Source of the DNA: Isoetes taiwanensis
Taxonomy: Eukaryota; Streptophyta; Lycopodiopsida; Isoetales; Isoetaceae
NCBI GenBank assembly: GCA_021234155.1
Contig: JAJEKV010000109.1
Span: 2,226,738 to 2,290,737, forward strand
Direction of reading: 5' to 3'
Length of the DNA: 64,000 nt
Below are positions 1 through 12,471 of the stretch, one piece after another (positions within the stretch are counted from its first letter, which is position 1; every line of letters begins with the position of its first letter). The notes beneath the pieces are model-generated. The model had not been told where the DNA came from. It saw nothing but the letters and a program-made list of their open reading frames with translations, and did no database searches. Position numbers and translations under genes: made by a program.

Positions 1-1040
1 TTGGACTTCGTTCAGTTACGTATTGCTGTAATGACTTGTAGGTGACTTTGCATGCAATTAACTTGCTTTCACGAATAAAGCGATTCAATAGGTAATGTCA
101 TGATGTAGAAGTCTGATAGAAGTTGGCTGACAAGGTGAAGCATTCTGAACTTGTATTAAAGAAACTTGTATTAAAGAAACTTGTGGTGTGACATTCACGA
201 TTGGAATGTTTTTAGATGTTGCATGCTATGTCAAGCATGTATGTGCAAGAATAGCATATCTTTGAACAAAGATCTTTGAAATTGTATGGATCGGGATCAT
301 TAGAATAATAACATCAAAAGGAAAATAGAAGTCGAATTCAACATGAGGAGACTTAAAAGGCTGCTTTAGCAGACATAAACAATGAACACATATGTAAAAC
401 CATATTATATTTTATTAGTCAACTGTTTACAAAATGCCATAAGGCTTTCATACCAAAAAGCAGGAGTTATATCATGATAAATCCATCAACATTTTACCGG
501 GAACACCCGTTACACATATTCACAACCACAGTGCGTAGCGAAAAACAAAAGCATAGTCTATTCTATACTTTATAGTATTGCGAGATCCACTCTAATCAAA
601 GGCATCTTCAGCTGAATTTTGAGACCCACTTAGTCTCCATCAACTTCAATCTTCATCTTGAGAGGCGTTCCTCATGGAAGCGGGGAGCGATCTATCCAAT
701 CTTGCACTTTTGAAATATCAACTCCTTGTTTGCAAAACCATCACAGGAACAACTAAAGCTGACTCTTGCACTAAGTTTTTGAAGTTTTAGGAAGAGCCAG
801 AGCGGATTCCTCCATTGGCCTCTTTTAGGTGATCTTAATCATGCATCACAGAAACATTGAAGCGATACAATTAGCTATTTATTTAAAATTTTGCATGCGA
901 GAAATGAATAGTCATCCTATATAAGATCCTATATCAGGAACTTATTATCACAATGCGAAAAGGTAGCCTATAATAAAAGCTCGATAGGACCTATATAAGG
1001 ATAGATCCTTAGAATATTCTACTTTTATTTGTTTTAAGAA
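1..1040. other. AT-rich intergenic stretch, no gene seen
   Basis: I see no convincing coding exon or RNA gene here. The stretch is AT-rich and contains a short direct repeat of TTGTATTAAAGAAAC near 151-180. It reads like ordinary plant intergenic or decayed repeat DNA. Confidence 0.5.
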
Positions 1041-1042
1041 AA

Positions 1043-1161
1043 TGTCAAGTTGTCTCATGCCATGTCAAGTTGTCTCATGCACCATGCCAAGTTGTCTCAT
1101 GCCATGTCATCATGCCATGTTGTTTCATGCCATGTCGTCATGCCAATATCATCATGCCATG
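1043..1161. repeat. Short tandem repeat, CATGCCATGTC-type
   Basis: The words CATGCCATGTC and AAGTTGTCTCATGCC recur about every 15-25 bases across this interval, with small indels. It lies just upstream of the larger minisatellite. The short open frame across it is a Cys/His/Met-rich artefact of the repeat and not a protein. Confidence 0.75.
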
Positions 1162-1294
1162 TGGACAAGTCTGGAGTCATCATGTGCCGGTCAAGTGGCG
1201 GTGCTTAGAAATATTCTACTTTTATTTGTTTTAAAATGTTATTTACATCTAAGCCAGGATTGTTTCATGCCGTGTCATCGTACCCGCGTGTGCG

Positions 1295-2150
1295 AGTGGG
1301 TGCCAAGTGGGTGCCACCTAGGCCTAAGGGTATCAACGCATAATCTCAAGTGTTATTACACACTTACTCGACTTGCCACCTAGGTGTAGGAAGTGCCGAT
1401 ATTACCCGCATTATTGCCAAGTGGGTGCCACCTAGGCCTAAGGGTATCAACATAATCTCAAAGTGTTGTACATAATTACTCACGACTTGCCACCTAGGTG
1501 TAGGGAAGTGCCGTGTGCCCGTGTGCAGTGGAGTGCCACCCCAGGCCCTAAGGGTATCAACATAATCTCAAAGTACTTTCGACTTGCCACCTAGGTGTAA
1601 AGGAAGTGCCACGTGTGCCGATGTGCCAAGTGGGTGCCACACAGGCTAAGGGTATCAACATGCCACGTGTGCCAAGTGGGTACCACCTAGGCCTAAAGGG
1701 TATCAACATAATCTCAAATTTATTACACATAATTACTCACGACTTGCCACCTAGGTGTAAGGAGGTGCCATTGTGCCCGTGTGCCAAGTGGGTGCCACCT
1801 AGGCCTAAAGGGTATCCAACATTACCGTGTGCAAGTGGGTGCCACCTAGGCCCTAAGGTATCAACATAATCTCAAGATGTTATTACACATAATTACTCAC
1901 GACTTGCCACCTAGGTGTAAGGAAGTGCCGCGTGTTAACCCGCGTGTGCCAAGTGGAGTGCCACCTGGGCCTAAGGGTATCAACATGCCACGTGTGCCAG
2001 GTGGGTGCCACCTAGGCTAAGAATCAACATAATCTCAAAGTGTTATTACACATAATTACTGGAGCTTGCCCACTGGGTGTAAGGAAGTGCCGATGTGCCG
2101 ATGTGCCAAGTGGAGTTACCACGTGTGCCAGAGTGCCCGCGTGTTAAGTG
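1295..2150. repeat. Minisatellite with 110-120 bp unit
   Basis: A unit beginning TGCCAAGTGGGTGCCACC and continuing through CTAGGCCTAAGGGTATCAAC, ATAATCTCAAAGTG, ATTACTCACGACTTGCC and ACCTAGGTGTAAGGAAGTGCC recurs head-to-tail. Starts are visible near 1305, 1416, 1523, 1624, 1669, 1784, 1830, 1948, 1996 and 2106. Some units are full length and some are about 45 bp half-units lacking the AT-rich middle. Many copies carry indels at CG-containing positions. Open frames across it are artefacts. Confidence 0.85.
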
Positions 2151-2384
2151 GGTGTTTTAGGATGCAGTTGCTATTTCGGGGAAGTGCATTGTTTGGGACT
2201 CATAAAATAAATTTGGATGGTTCCTTGAAGAGTCTTGTGGCCAGGACCACTGTGAGCGATGCATAAATATTTCAAAGGCTAACCTATGATAGGAAGGTTA
2301 TTGGGCAAAATTCTCAACACATGAGTTGCCTTTTGTTTGAAAAGGAGGTGAAAAAAAGGCCCATAGCAGTTGAATAGCATTGGT

Positions 2385-2520
2385 ATTTGGTAAAAGCTCG
2401 GGCGGTTTCAACTTATATTGAAGTTCCGGCTTATATTGAAGTTAAGCTGTTATTAGGTAAGCTTCGGGCCCAGTTCAACCCTTGGCGGTTCCGGCTTATA
2501 TTGAGTTAACATTGAATCCT
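2385..2520. repeat. Small local repeat, GGCTTATATTGAAGTT
   Basis: The phrase TTCCGGCTTATATTGA and related CTTATATTGAAGTT words occur three times, and GGTAAGCTTCGGGC / GGTAAAAGCTCGGGC twice, in about 135 bases. This is a decayed tandem duplication. The DNA from about 2520 to 3430 holds no gene that I can support. Confidence 0.5.
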
Positions 2521-3439
2521 CTGACAATTTACTCGAGGATTTGATGCTCCTAGCAACCATATGCGTATGAATTTTTGACTAATGGAAATGTTCGTATGCA
2601 CGTATGAATTTTTGACTAATGTCGAATAACAAAATAGCAGTAAAATATGGGAACAACAAAAATCAGGAATTACTAAAATATGAGAACAACAAAGGCATTT
2701 GGTGAGCTATAGTCATATGTAGATTCAAAGCTTGGGATTAAGGTATTTATCCTTGTTTGAGCAAATTTGAGCAATTATGATCAGTAAAATCACGAGAGCA
2801 ATTCAATGAGAATATTTATGAGTCAGCGGTATGAATCCATTGAGATAGTTGTGACTGCGGTAAGTGAAAGGTATCAATGGAAATGATGTCTAAAAGCGGT
2901 AACCTTACATTCAACTAACATTTACAAAATGTACTGCGGGGGTGTTAGTCTTCATCATCGATAATACATCATTGGGTGTCGAGATCTTCTCCTTTATCGG
3001 TACTCTGCGGTGTGTATGTAGTCTTGCCCTTCTTTCGGTGTTTTAGCGTGGCATGTCCACTTTAATTGCCTGGAATTTGGGTTGCATAAACTATAAGCCT
3101 TTGGCTCATTAGAGCATAAAACATAGCTTGTCTGCACATTGATCTTGGTACCTTTTCAAAATAAGTACCTTCAAGAGTTCCTCTCCTATACATAAAATGT
3201 TTGTCCATTTAACTCAAAGAGTCTTCCTCCACAACATATAGTCTTTTGGCCATAGTACCATCAAAATAGTGCACCCTCTTCATTATCCTTTGGAGCTACC
3301 ACAACAAGCATTATCACCTACTAATGCGGCATCCTCTTGTAGGTGACCACACGAGGAAGAGAGAAAATTGTTCTTTTGGTTCGCGTAGCTCAATTCATCG
3401 GCTAAGAACCTTGCTAAGGTTCAATAATACAAGCTAAAA

Positions 3440-4410
3440 TCATCTACATACTCTTTGTTCATACATTTTACCCCATTGAGCATCGAGGCAGATTTGCCTG
3501 AAAAGCATGACAAACACCTTACACGCAATTGGGTAGGGCGTGCGGATTAAATGCATGAAACCGAATGGATGTTTGATGTGTCCTCCAGCATCTCTGCTGC
3601 CCAAAGGTTGTTTTATTCCCACCCCCACCACTTCCCAAAACCATCGCCGTCTTTGGCTTCTTGTTCACACTAGATGATGGAGCCCGCAGGATGAGGGAAG
3701 CTCTCCCTAGCTATCTTCACTATGCTCTGGCGCCGCGTTCTATTTTGGATCTTCTTTGTCTCTTCATCAATTCCCTCAACCATCTCTCTTCAATTCTGCA
3801 GCTTTTTCATCATGCTCCCCTTTCCCATGGTTGGAACAAAAATGTTCCACATCATCACATGTATGTGTGGCATGTATTGCATGGCAAATAGTAAAGGTCT
3901 TCTTGCCTTAAGATCTTTGCTCCATCACGAAAGACCAATGTTTTATTTGGATCCATTCCTTGTTGTTGCATAAATTCGCAATGCATCATAAATGCATCTT
4001 TGAACAAACAAAATTATCATGCTTTGTGTCATCAGATATATAATAATGGGTATCCTTCATCACATCATTTGTCACAGGGATCACCACAAAGTATGTAATA
4101 TGCACTGCTAAGATAGTAGCTTTGTTTCTTTAGTCCAATATGTGGACCCTGATTTTTGTAAATTTGAGATACTAAAGTTCACCGACCAAAATCTACAAGA
4201 AATGCGACAAAAGAAGTACACAGTGGAAGATTTTCCGGCCAACTCCTTAGAATTGCTTGGCACATACTTATGCACGAAATATGCAAGGGAAATTTAGCCA
4301 ACTGTCAATTAACTTGTATTATTACTAAAGCTGTATTTCGGTTTCTTTCCACAAGCGCTTGATTATTTTCTTTGGCTTTCCCCACTTATCTTTTCCACCT
4401 TCTTCCGCAT
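3440..4410 (-). pseudogene. Transposase-like gene remnant (KHD / HGKG type)
   Basis: Reading the minus strand in several frames gives coding fragments in a consistent order. First is an 'ENYSISN' segment near 4200. Then comes 'YYISDDTKHDN' near 4050, then 'QWIQ/MDPNKT..FRDGA' near 3950. Near 3800 is 'NHGKGEHDEKAAELKR', and last is a Glu/Lys-rich helix 'IDEETKKIQN'. From memory, the order NY..., DD.KHD, DGA and HGKG.D...A..KR matches a family of uncharacterised eukaryotic transposase-like proteins that share SD(D).KHD and HGKG.xD blocks. Frames change every 30-60 residues, so this is a broken copy or an error-laden read. A related copy, preserving the earlier half, lies at 46703-48878. I infer a dead DNA-transposon gene; the exact superfamily is uncertain. 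Confidence 0.45.
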
Positions 4411-6591
4411 CGATTACTCCCCAGCTATGAGGATCCTTGAGTTGCTAACTCTAGTGGACATATGGATGGTTTGGGATGCATACCCTGATTAGTGCAAACT
4501 CCATCTATGCAATCTTTTTCCAGCCAAGATTCCTGGTTCTCCTCCTTTGCCTGAAAGAATAGGCGCCACAACTACGTAGATGTCTTATATTTCTTTCTCT
4601 TGGCAAAACAAGCTTCTCCCACATCTCCCACATGATGACCACATCATGTCACAGGTTACAGGATTCACATGTTGATTTCTCAATCTATTAAAGCCATCTA
4701 AAGCATTTACAGCATGCGTGATGTATGCAACAACCGAGTTAAATTGCTTCAATTTCAATAAATTACCATGGCTTTAATTTCAAAAGCGCTGGGATATGCT
4801 TCTTAGGATATTGCTCTTTGAATTTGAGGGAACATTTATTTGGATAATAACAACAATAATGTCAGTTTACATAACTAGAGGCCGGAATCTATTGCACCTA
4901 AAAGCGATTCGAAGAGTCGGGTTGTGGCATCTCATTCTACTATTTGTGGTTTATGGCTATCCTGCTAACACGGACACGCACACAGAAGCGCCACACCTTT
5001 CTTTTGTCACCTAAAGCGCCAACTAAGACTAACACACGCAACTTGCAAGCGCCACGCAATTTGTCACACAGCAGGACTACGACACCTTTATCTCTAAAAC
5101 CCTACGGCCTTTTAGTCTGAGGTGAAGTCCATAACATGTCACCACTGTAACACATGGCTTGAATTTTGTACTGCAAATGCATCTCTTGTAACATGGAACT
5201 AAAACATAAGTTACTACTATGGATTTGGGACTCCAACTTGCAGTATCTCACAACTACATGAATTACTTTAAATCATTTAGGAAAATTAGCAAACACTAAT
5301 TCATCAAACACATATATTGGTTGGGTGGGAATGGGAATCAAATAAGGCAATAAACTAACACAGTGTATCTTTCGAGGATAATGAGTTGCATGCTCCTCTT
5401 TAACATTCTTCTCAACCTTTTATATCTCCGCGTCTTTTACATTTTAAAATTTAGACCCTTGTACAATAATATCATTTCCAATTAGATAGATCCTCTTTGA
5501 CCTTTTATAAAACACCCATCCAGGTTTTATTAGTGACTATCTCCTTGTGTTTATCCCTTACTTGATACAATATTTCTTGGATGGATTCCCAAAACTTTCC
5601 CAAACTTCTCTTACTAACAATTTCAAGATTTTAACCTTGTCCAATAGACATCGCAAGTACACTGCTGCTTCGCGACCATAGAATACATACAGTAGAAGAT
5701 TTTTGTTGGATATTTTCTCTAATATTATCATTAAATGGTTCTTCACCATATTCTGAATTGGTCATCAAGAAACTTCTGCCTTCCTTTGCTTCATGAACTC
5801 CTTTAGACTTCTCTTTGCTTCTTTGTCCATTAGAGTTTTTCTCACAAAGAAGAGTACTAAATTGCTTCTGATCTTGACTGCTTTTTGAATTTTGCTATGG
5901 TACTAGTAGAACCCTCTTGCATAATAGTCATCAATTCACATTTTCTCGTTTTCTCTTGCATTCTTTTTTTTTTTTTTTCAAAGTTTCACCTTTCTACGAT
6001 TTGTTCTCTTTCTTTCCTTTTGGAATTATGCATTGTATCTTCCATCACTAGATATAATTATCGGAAAATTAGATAGCAGGAGACTTCTGCGGTCTGGAAA
6101 CCCTAATGTCATGTTTGCAAAAATAAACCCGGATGCCAAAAATCGCATAATTACTTGACATAGAAACAACGAGGATTCTTCACCAGTTATACATCGAAAT
6201 CACATTGCTCCAATCAGTAACAAAGGAAGCTTTCATTTCATTAGTTCTCCTCAAGCGTTTATGGTGTTGCAAATGTAATATAGAAAGAAAAACTAAAGCG
6301 TATGTAAAGATAAGGTTTCTGGTGTTGGCATGGTTGCATCAGTGGAGTCTTGATTCATGGATCATCCTCTATCCTACGGTCAAGCATTGAGACCTATCGA
6401 TATGCAGAGCTTGCTTCTTGGGGCCGGAACTTTTGGCTAGAGGTTCTTGGAAAATTTAAAATTTTCGTAAATAGTTATTTGCCATAAAAGGCCAAAAGAA
6501 ATTAGTAAAGGGAGCGAGCTACTTCTTTAACTATTTTGGGGGGACAAGGGGACAAGCTAATTGAACCAGCATAGTGTGCTTCCACCCAAGA
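4411..6591. other. AT-rich intergenic DNA, no gene seen
   Basis: No sustained coding frame or RNA gene can be supported. There is a T-rich tract near 5967-5979. The short open frames are rich in Leu, Ile and Phe, as expected of AT-rich noncoding DNA. The right edge is the start of repeat copy A at 6592. Confidence 0.5.
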
Positions 6592-7370
6592 GCATAAGTA
6601 GGTGTATTTTATATACTTATAACAATGGTATCTAGCAAAGAAACCTAAATGGGGTAAGTTGATGTAGTTAGCCATGGAAACTATGCTTGGAATTTTGTGT
6701 GCATTATTGCTTTAGATTGTTGAGAACTATATGCAGGTTTCAAATGTACGCACGTTTATATTTTTTAGCATATGAATTGCATATTAGAACTATGGAATGC
6801 TATTGTGTTTTTTACATCTCACGTTTCCCCTTGCATTGAAGAAGTTGAAAGAAGCCATTGATAATTTTCTAGATTAGATTGGCTTTTTCTACTCTTATGG
6901 TAGGAGTTGTTCAACCATTTTAAGTTTGAAGTTGAATGGATCTATGCTTTCCTAAACAATCTCACATGGTTTATTGGTATTGTAGGTTGGTATACCTCAC
7001 GAGGTGTCTTTTTTCTTTTGTGTGCACACATGTTGTATGATTGTCATATGAACATTCACATTGTCTAATATTATGCATATAGGAATGGCGTTCGAAATGG
7101 TCCAAATCATCTTGAGAGTAGTTGAGCCAAGAATTTTACTTAACTTTAGCCCTGTGGTAAAACATCATGAGGAACTAAGAACTATGATAGTCCAATAATG
7201 ACAAAAGGAACTACAATCCTTCTTTTCAATTTTTTTCTTCTAAAGTTCGACATCTAGGTGAGACCCCATGATGATCTGCCAACACCACAATAAGAACTTT
7301 CCCTTCTTGAAGATCCAAGCAGGAAGCAAAGAGGAAGCAGAAACAACTATAATTGCAAAGAAGGATCATG

Positions 7371-10300
7371 TTATTGAAAAACAACCAATCCACAATTAGA
7401 TTCATAAATCTCTAGCAAGACACATGCGGAAGCTGCATGCCTTTCTTCAACAGGTTCATTGGTAAATGGTGGAAAACATGCTGCATTATCATCCTTGCAA
7501 ATGCTACAATATGAAAAATGAATCATAGAAGAATCATAAAAGTTACAATATAAAATGGTAGAAAATGACATAGGAAACATACTTAAAACTTGAAGGCATG
7601 CTTTTAGCACCGTCCATGCTTCAGTACATGCATGTTTAACATTGGCCATATATCGCTAGTAAGTGCCTGGCAGCTTGTCTCATACATTTTGTGGCAAAAT
7701 CAAACCAAAAAAACCATCATTCAATTAAATTGGGATTATGTCTTAATTTTGGGACCATTCATATTGCATGTTTTTAGTATATTCAAATTCACACATTTCA
7801 CCTCAAAATTATGAAAGCGTAATATCATGTTATTTCTGAAAATACTCAATATTTTCACAATATAGCACCATATCCTTAAAAGCGTGATAACAAAATTTAC
7901 ATAGTTATTGACTTTTCTTGAGCACCCCCAATGATATCATAGCCTTCTTCTGACATCTGAGGTATTGTAATTCTAGCATTTCATTTGCGGAATAGTGTTT
8001 GAGTCCATGAGTACAAAACGCTTTCATGAGTCTAGCCAAAGATCGGAATCACTTTCAGTTCTCCTCCATCTCTTTGTCCAACAATGCGAATTGCCTTTCT
8101 TTGCTCGATCGTTGGTCAAGTGATGCCTTTGGACACCACCATTCACATACATGGTTGAGTTAATACCTTCTTCTTTGCAAATATATCGAGGAGATAGTGA
8201 ACCCCCAACCACCTTTGGATATGTATCTAAATCTGTGACTTTACTACCACAAATTGGTGGCATTCCAAGTCCGGTGGAAGGTTCATAGGCATCCATGCCT
8301 AGAGAAACTTTGGCCCTATTGTTCTTAGGACCAACATAGTGTTTGTCGGAAGGAGGGGAGGAGCATATTTAGCTGCGAATCTTTTACTTACCGGTGTCAT
8401 CAACATCCTCAAGGTCTTCCACACCTAGTTTTAGGCAACCACCCTTCTTTCAATTCATAGAGGGATGTGTCTATCTCCCCAGCGAGGGTTAATCACCCTC
8501 TTCGATGAAAGCCACCAAGGCGGTTGGTGTCATCTGGATTGGTTTACTGATACTTTATATAGTCACGGATTCCTTCCTTAGTCAATCCCAATTGCTTCAC
8601 TTCTTTGTAGTAGGTTTTAATGCTTTTGGTTGAGGTGGTGTGGTGGACGGTAGTAGTAGTTGGCGGGGTTGGCAATCTTCCATTTGGGAAGGTGGAATCC
8701 CATCTCTCACCCAAAAAGTGAAGCTGAGGCACAGGAATGACCTTCAAGATCCAATGTATAACCATCCACAAAGCTCTTCCAATCGGACTATTACATGGGG
8801 AGAACCTATAGGGTTTGGAGTAGTGCATTCATGCAAGATTTCCATTAGCCCTAGGAAAGTTGGTCATGTCTGTGTGATTATCTGACTATATTTGCCAAAT
8901 AATGCATCCACATCCTCATGGGTATGCGGGCATAGAAACCCTAAATTAACTCTTTTTTAAATATCCCCTGGCCCCATTAAGTGGGATAGGAAAAGAAAAC
9001 ATCCACTGTTCTTATTTTTGGCCCGGCCTGATTATCAAGAGTTGCAAGAGAAACCTTTTGGGTAGATCTTGAGGTCTAGCGTGAAGTTGAGCTCCAACAT
9101 GTTCATTAGACCCATGCTTCCTAAACCTTGCCTTGCTGAACTTTTCAATATTGTTAGGGTTTCCATCTAACAATGCTCTATGTAGTCTGGCTGGTTAGCC
9201 AGAATCTGGAGGTGACCATTATATCCATTTTCATGGTTCTCAAACCTCCTTGATAATCCCAATGAAAATGCGGACCATCCTCCACAACTCCAAACTAAAA
9301 TGGCCATAGTAGGTTTTGGAGTGCATGCAAAGATTACTTGATCATTGAGATCTCTGTAAAGATTATGATCTTCCACATGACTTTGGTATGTACTTGAATT
9401 GTGGAAGACAAGTCTTTTGCTGGTCCATCTTGTCATGTATAATACATAAATAGTTATTGGGTTCAATGTAGATAATGTCCTCCACATCAGTAACATGATC
9501 TACATGATAGTTGGTGAGTCTTATGGTCCTTCATATGCTCCCTTATCCTAGCCCCTTGACTAGGTTACTTACACGGTCTTATCCAAAGAGTCTCTCCTTC
9601 AACTTAGCACATAATTGCACTTTGCAAAGTTGTTTGAAGTTGCTATGGTGACATGATTGAAATCACTTCTTCCATAACCTACTAAAGCTAGGTTGGGATA
9701 TTGGAAGAATTCAATTCTCAGTAGGAATTCCTTCTTCCAAAATACTCTTTTTGAGTACAATGTGATGTAATCTTTTCTCATGGCTGCTCTTCCCTTTTTC
9801 ATCCCTTACGCTTTTGTGTGGCATAGACTGCATTGAAATCAATATGTTTTCAAATATCTCACAGCGTGAGTCTGGCTGTTGGTCTCAACAAACCATTATT
9901 TCCATGTAAAGCGATCATGTTCCCCTCACCTTTGTTTTTGCCAATTGTACCTTGAAAGTTGGGTGCATGATGATGATACGCCATGCTTTTGCACATATCC
10001 ATTTGCCTAGCAAGAGACTATCTTTTTACATTTGGGTTTCTTTCATCACGAAGTGCATGCTTTCGAAGATTGTGTACATGTAGGTCCTCCTCTCTCATCA
10101 ACGGTGTACTCTTGAAGAGTGGCTCTTGCTTCCACCAATTGTTCTATTGTAAGAATTGCATCTGAAGCACTCCAACAACAATGCAGACCCTAACCTTCAT
10201 CATTTGTCTCGCGTTTGGTGTCACTAATCAACTTAGCTCTTTTGCTGGGATATTAATACGGCAAGCGATACTTCTCCCTTTTAAGGTTTAGAGTTCCAAG

Positions 10301-10618
10301 CGCGATGGATCAATATCGAACAATCATTGTCCCCAACAGCGCCGGGCTCACGGAAAAATATAATCCTCCACAAATTGAACACTACTTATAGGCCATGCCA
10401 TGTCTGAGAACCTCTCCAATTCGTGACACAACCAAAACATTCCTTGTCACCCCAAACCTTTACCTTTCGGTTGTCTTCCAACATCGAAATTGCAACACGA
10501 TGTGTCTTCCCTAGCCTTTCATCATTAGCGGCAGTAGGGATCGCTAGCCTGATGACTCCTTGGCTACTATTTCCCTTGTTGCACTTGTGCATGATTCTCC
10601 TGCTTCTTGTTCCTCCAT
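7371..10618 (-). pseudogene. Leftward gene of unit A: C-x2-C / KMDQ transposase-like remnant
   Basis: This is the copy-A counterpart of the gene at 18513-22070. A putative ATG lies at 10618 (MEEQE.. in the B frame). Downstream fragments on the minus strand include the 'KVWGDKECFGCV' piece near 10430-10590 and 'NFAKCNYVLS' near 9600. Next are the 'RWTSKRLVFHNS..' and 'FENHENGYNGHLQ' pieces at 9167-9496, then 'GLGMPPICGSKV' near 8240. The last is 'CSICKDDNAACFPPFTNE' at 7371-7649. The reading frame is broken more often than in B, with short CG-containing insertions that split exons. No uninterrupted protein can be read. See the B entry for the functional argument. Confidence 0.45.
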
Positions 10619-11113
10619 TTGCACCCTACTATAGAGGGAATTTAATTGTTTTTCTTCAACATTCTTGCTAGGAGTTGGTTTTCATTGATATTGCTCTTTT
10701 CAATATGTTTACACCATCTTGAGTTGGAGAGGCACCATTGACCTAGGCAAATTGCACCCTTTTAGTCAATGAGTAGGAAAAATTATTACACCATAAGATC
10801 TAGTCATTACATTTATGGATATGTAGAGGTAAATCAAATTTTTTAAAGCAAAATTCCTTGGAAATAGGTTTAATATAATAATAACAATGGAGTGTAAAGC
10901 GAAATCATTTAAAACAAAAGATTTTACATTGGCAACAACAAAGGAAATGGCTTATTTATATAAATATATCAAATTTTAATTATCGAAAATTTGGATATAT
11001 GATCTGAAAGACATATAGGTGATAGGCATTGAGAATTTATTATCCATAATAATATCTATACCCTAGATGATATAGGCTGGTAGGGAATTTAAATGCCTTT
11101 GGCGTGTTATTTG

Positions 11114-11200
11114 AAATGATCAATTATTCAGCTAATTTCCTAATTAACCCTATATAAATCAGGTTCCAGCTCTCAAGACCTCCGATTACATTCCAAATTT
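11114..11200 (+). promoter_or_regulatory. Putative promoter A1 with TATA box
   Basis: TATATAAATC at 11151-11160 is a strong TATA box, preceded 30 bases upstream by CAATTATTCAGCTAA. It is followed about 25-40 bases downstream by CTCTCAAGACCTCC, a plausible start region. The same arrangement recurs at 12228-12310 in this copy, and both are conserved in copy B, so the core looks duplicated within the unit. Confidence 0.5.
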
Positions 11201-12227
11201 TTTAAGCCATGAGCATTGACCTCATTTCGACCTTCATGAAGAACTTGAGGTCTCCTCAAGAGGCGTCGGGTTGAAAAGCTATCAATCCCCCTCTCATTGA
11301 TTTTCTTTCCCAATTCTCCTCGATTCCCTCCTCGATGAAGGAGGAAGAGGAAAGGAGTTAGGAAGAAGAGGAGGAGTTGGATTAGCAAGAGCACATGGCC
11401 AGCTCTGCCTTGAGGGGTTAGCTTGACCACGAAGCGAGAGAGAATGAATTCTTTGAGCCCAGGGGAGGAGGGAGGAGGTCGTCGATTGACCAATTTTGGA
11501 GTGGTTGAGAGATGAACGAGGTTTGCATGTTTGCTTTTTTTTTTTTTTTTGCACCTTTCTTTCTTTTACAACACCTTTCTTTCTTCTTTGTTGCGGTGGA
11601 AGAAGAGTGATCACCAGTCCGGTGACCCATTTTTTGTTTTGTTTTTCTTCTGAAGTTTTGGACATACCTCAGGGCATTTTCTGTAGTAATATTGTGAAAA
11701 GCCTTGAGGCGTGCTTACAAGCCGGGCATCTGTACATATAGCATTTTAGCGAAATCAAGCGATTTTCTTCATAAACTTTTTCTTCAAATAGTTTTCTTCA
11801 AAGCAGTTTTCTGTACATAAAATTTTTTGAATTAAATCAAAGCGTATTCTCAATCATTTTGTCTCCAAAATTTTGTTTTCTCTAAAATTTTGTCTACGCA
11901 TTTGTCTCAATGAAAGTCTAGGGAACACTATAAATCAACCCACATGAGAAATCTTTTGATTCATCCACACGGTAACCATAGAAATTTTCTATCTGACCTA
12001 AAACAATTCCCCCAGACGCCACAAGTCATTTTTAGCCTTGATAATTTTGCCTTTAAAATCATTTTTAATTTAGCACATATAAAATTCCTAAATTCTATTT
12101 TTTGAGATGCAATAAATGGAATAAAATGCAGAGTGAAGAATTTATTGCATAAAATGAAATATTCTCATATATACCATATACATGTCATATAAAGGCGGGA
12201 AGGCCCGATGCATGGTGATGTTAATTC

Positions 12228-12310
12228 AAGCAATCAATTATTCAGCTAACTTATTTCGAATTATGCTATATAAATCCATTTCGCGGCTCTCAAAGTTCCT
12301 ACATTTTCTT
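12228..12310 (+). promoter_or_regulatory. Putative promoter A2 with TATA box
   Basis: TATATAAAT at 12267-12275 follows the same CAATTATTCAGCTAA word (12235) and precedes GGCTCTCAAAGTTCC. It lies about 200 bases upstream of the ATG at 12472 that opens the rightward gene, a sensible promoter distance. Confidence 0.55.
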
Positions 12311-12471
12311 CCTTCCTTCATCACGATTTGCCCGGTTCGCGTCTTGTATTTGGATCAGCCTCTAAAATATTGGTGAGAGCAGATTTATATTTCGGCAATG
12401 TTAGATGTTTGAAAGTTTGTGATTCACAACTTTACTAAAAGGACTCGCCTTTTTGTTACTTACGTAGCATC

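Noticed and set aside
1295-2150. Repeat array that could look like a CRISPR
   Set aside because: Units are 45-120 bp, vary in length, have no unique spacers of constant size and lie in eukaryotic DNA.
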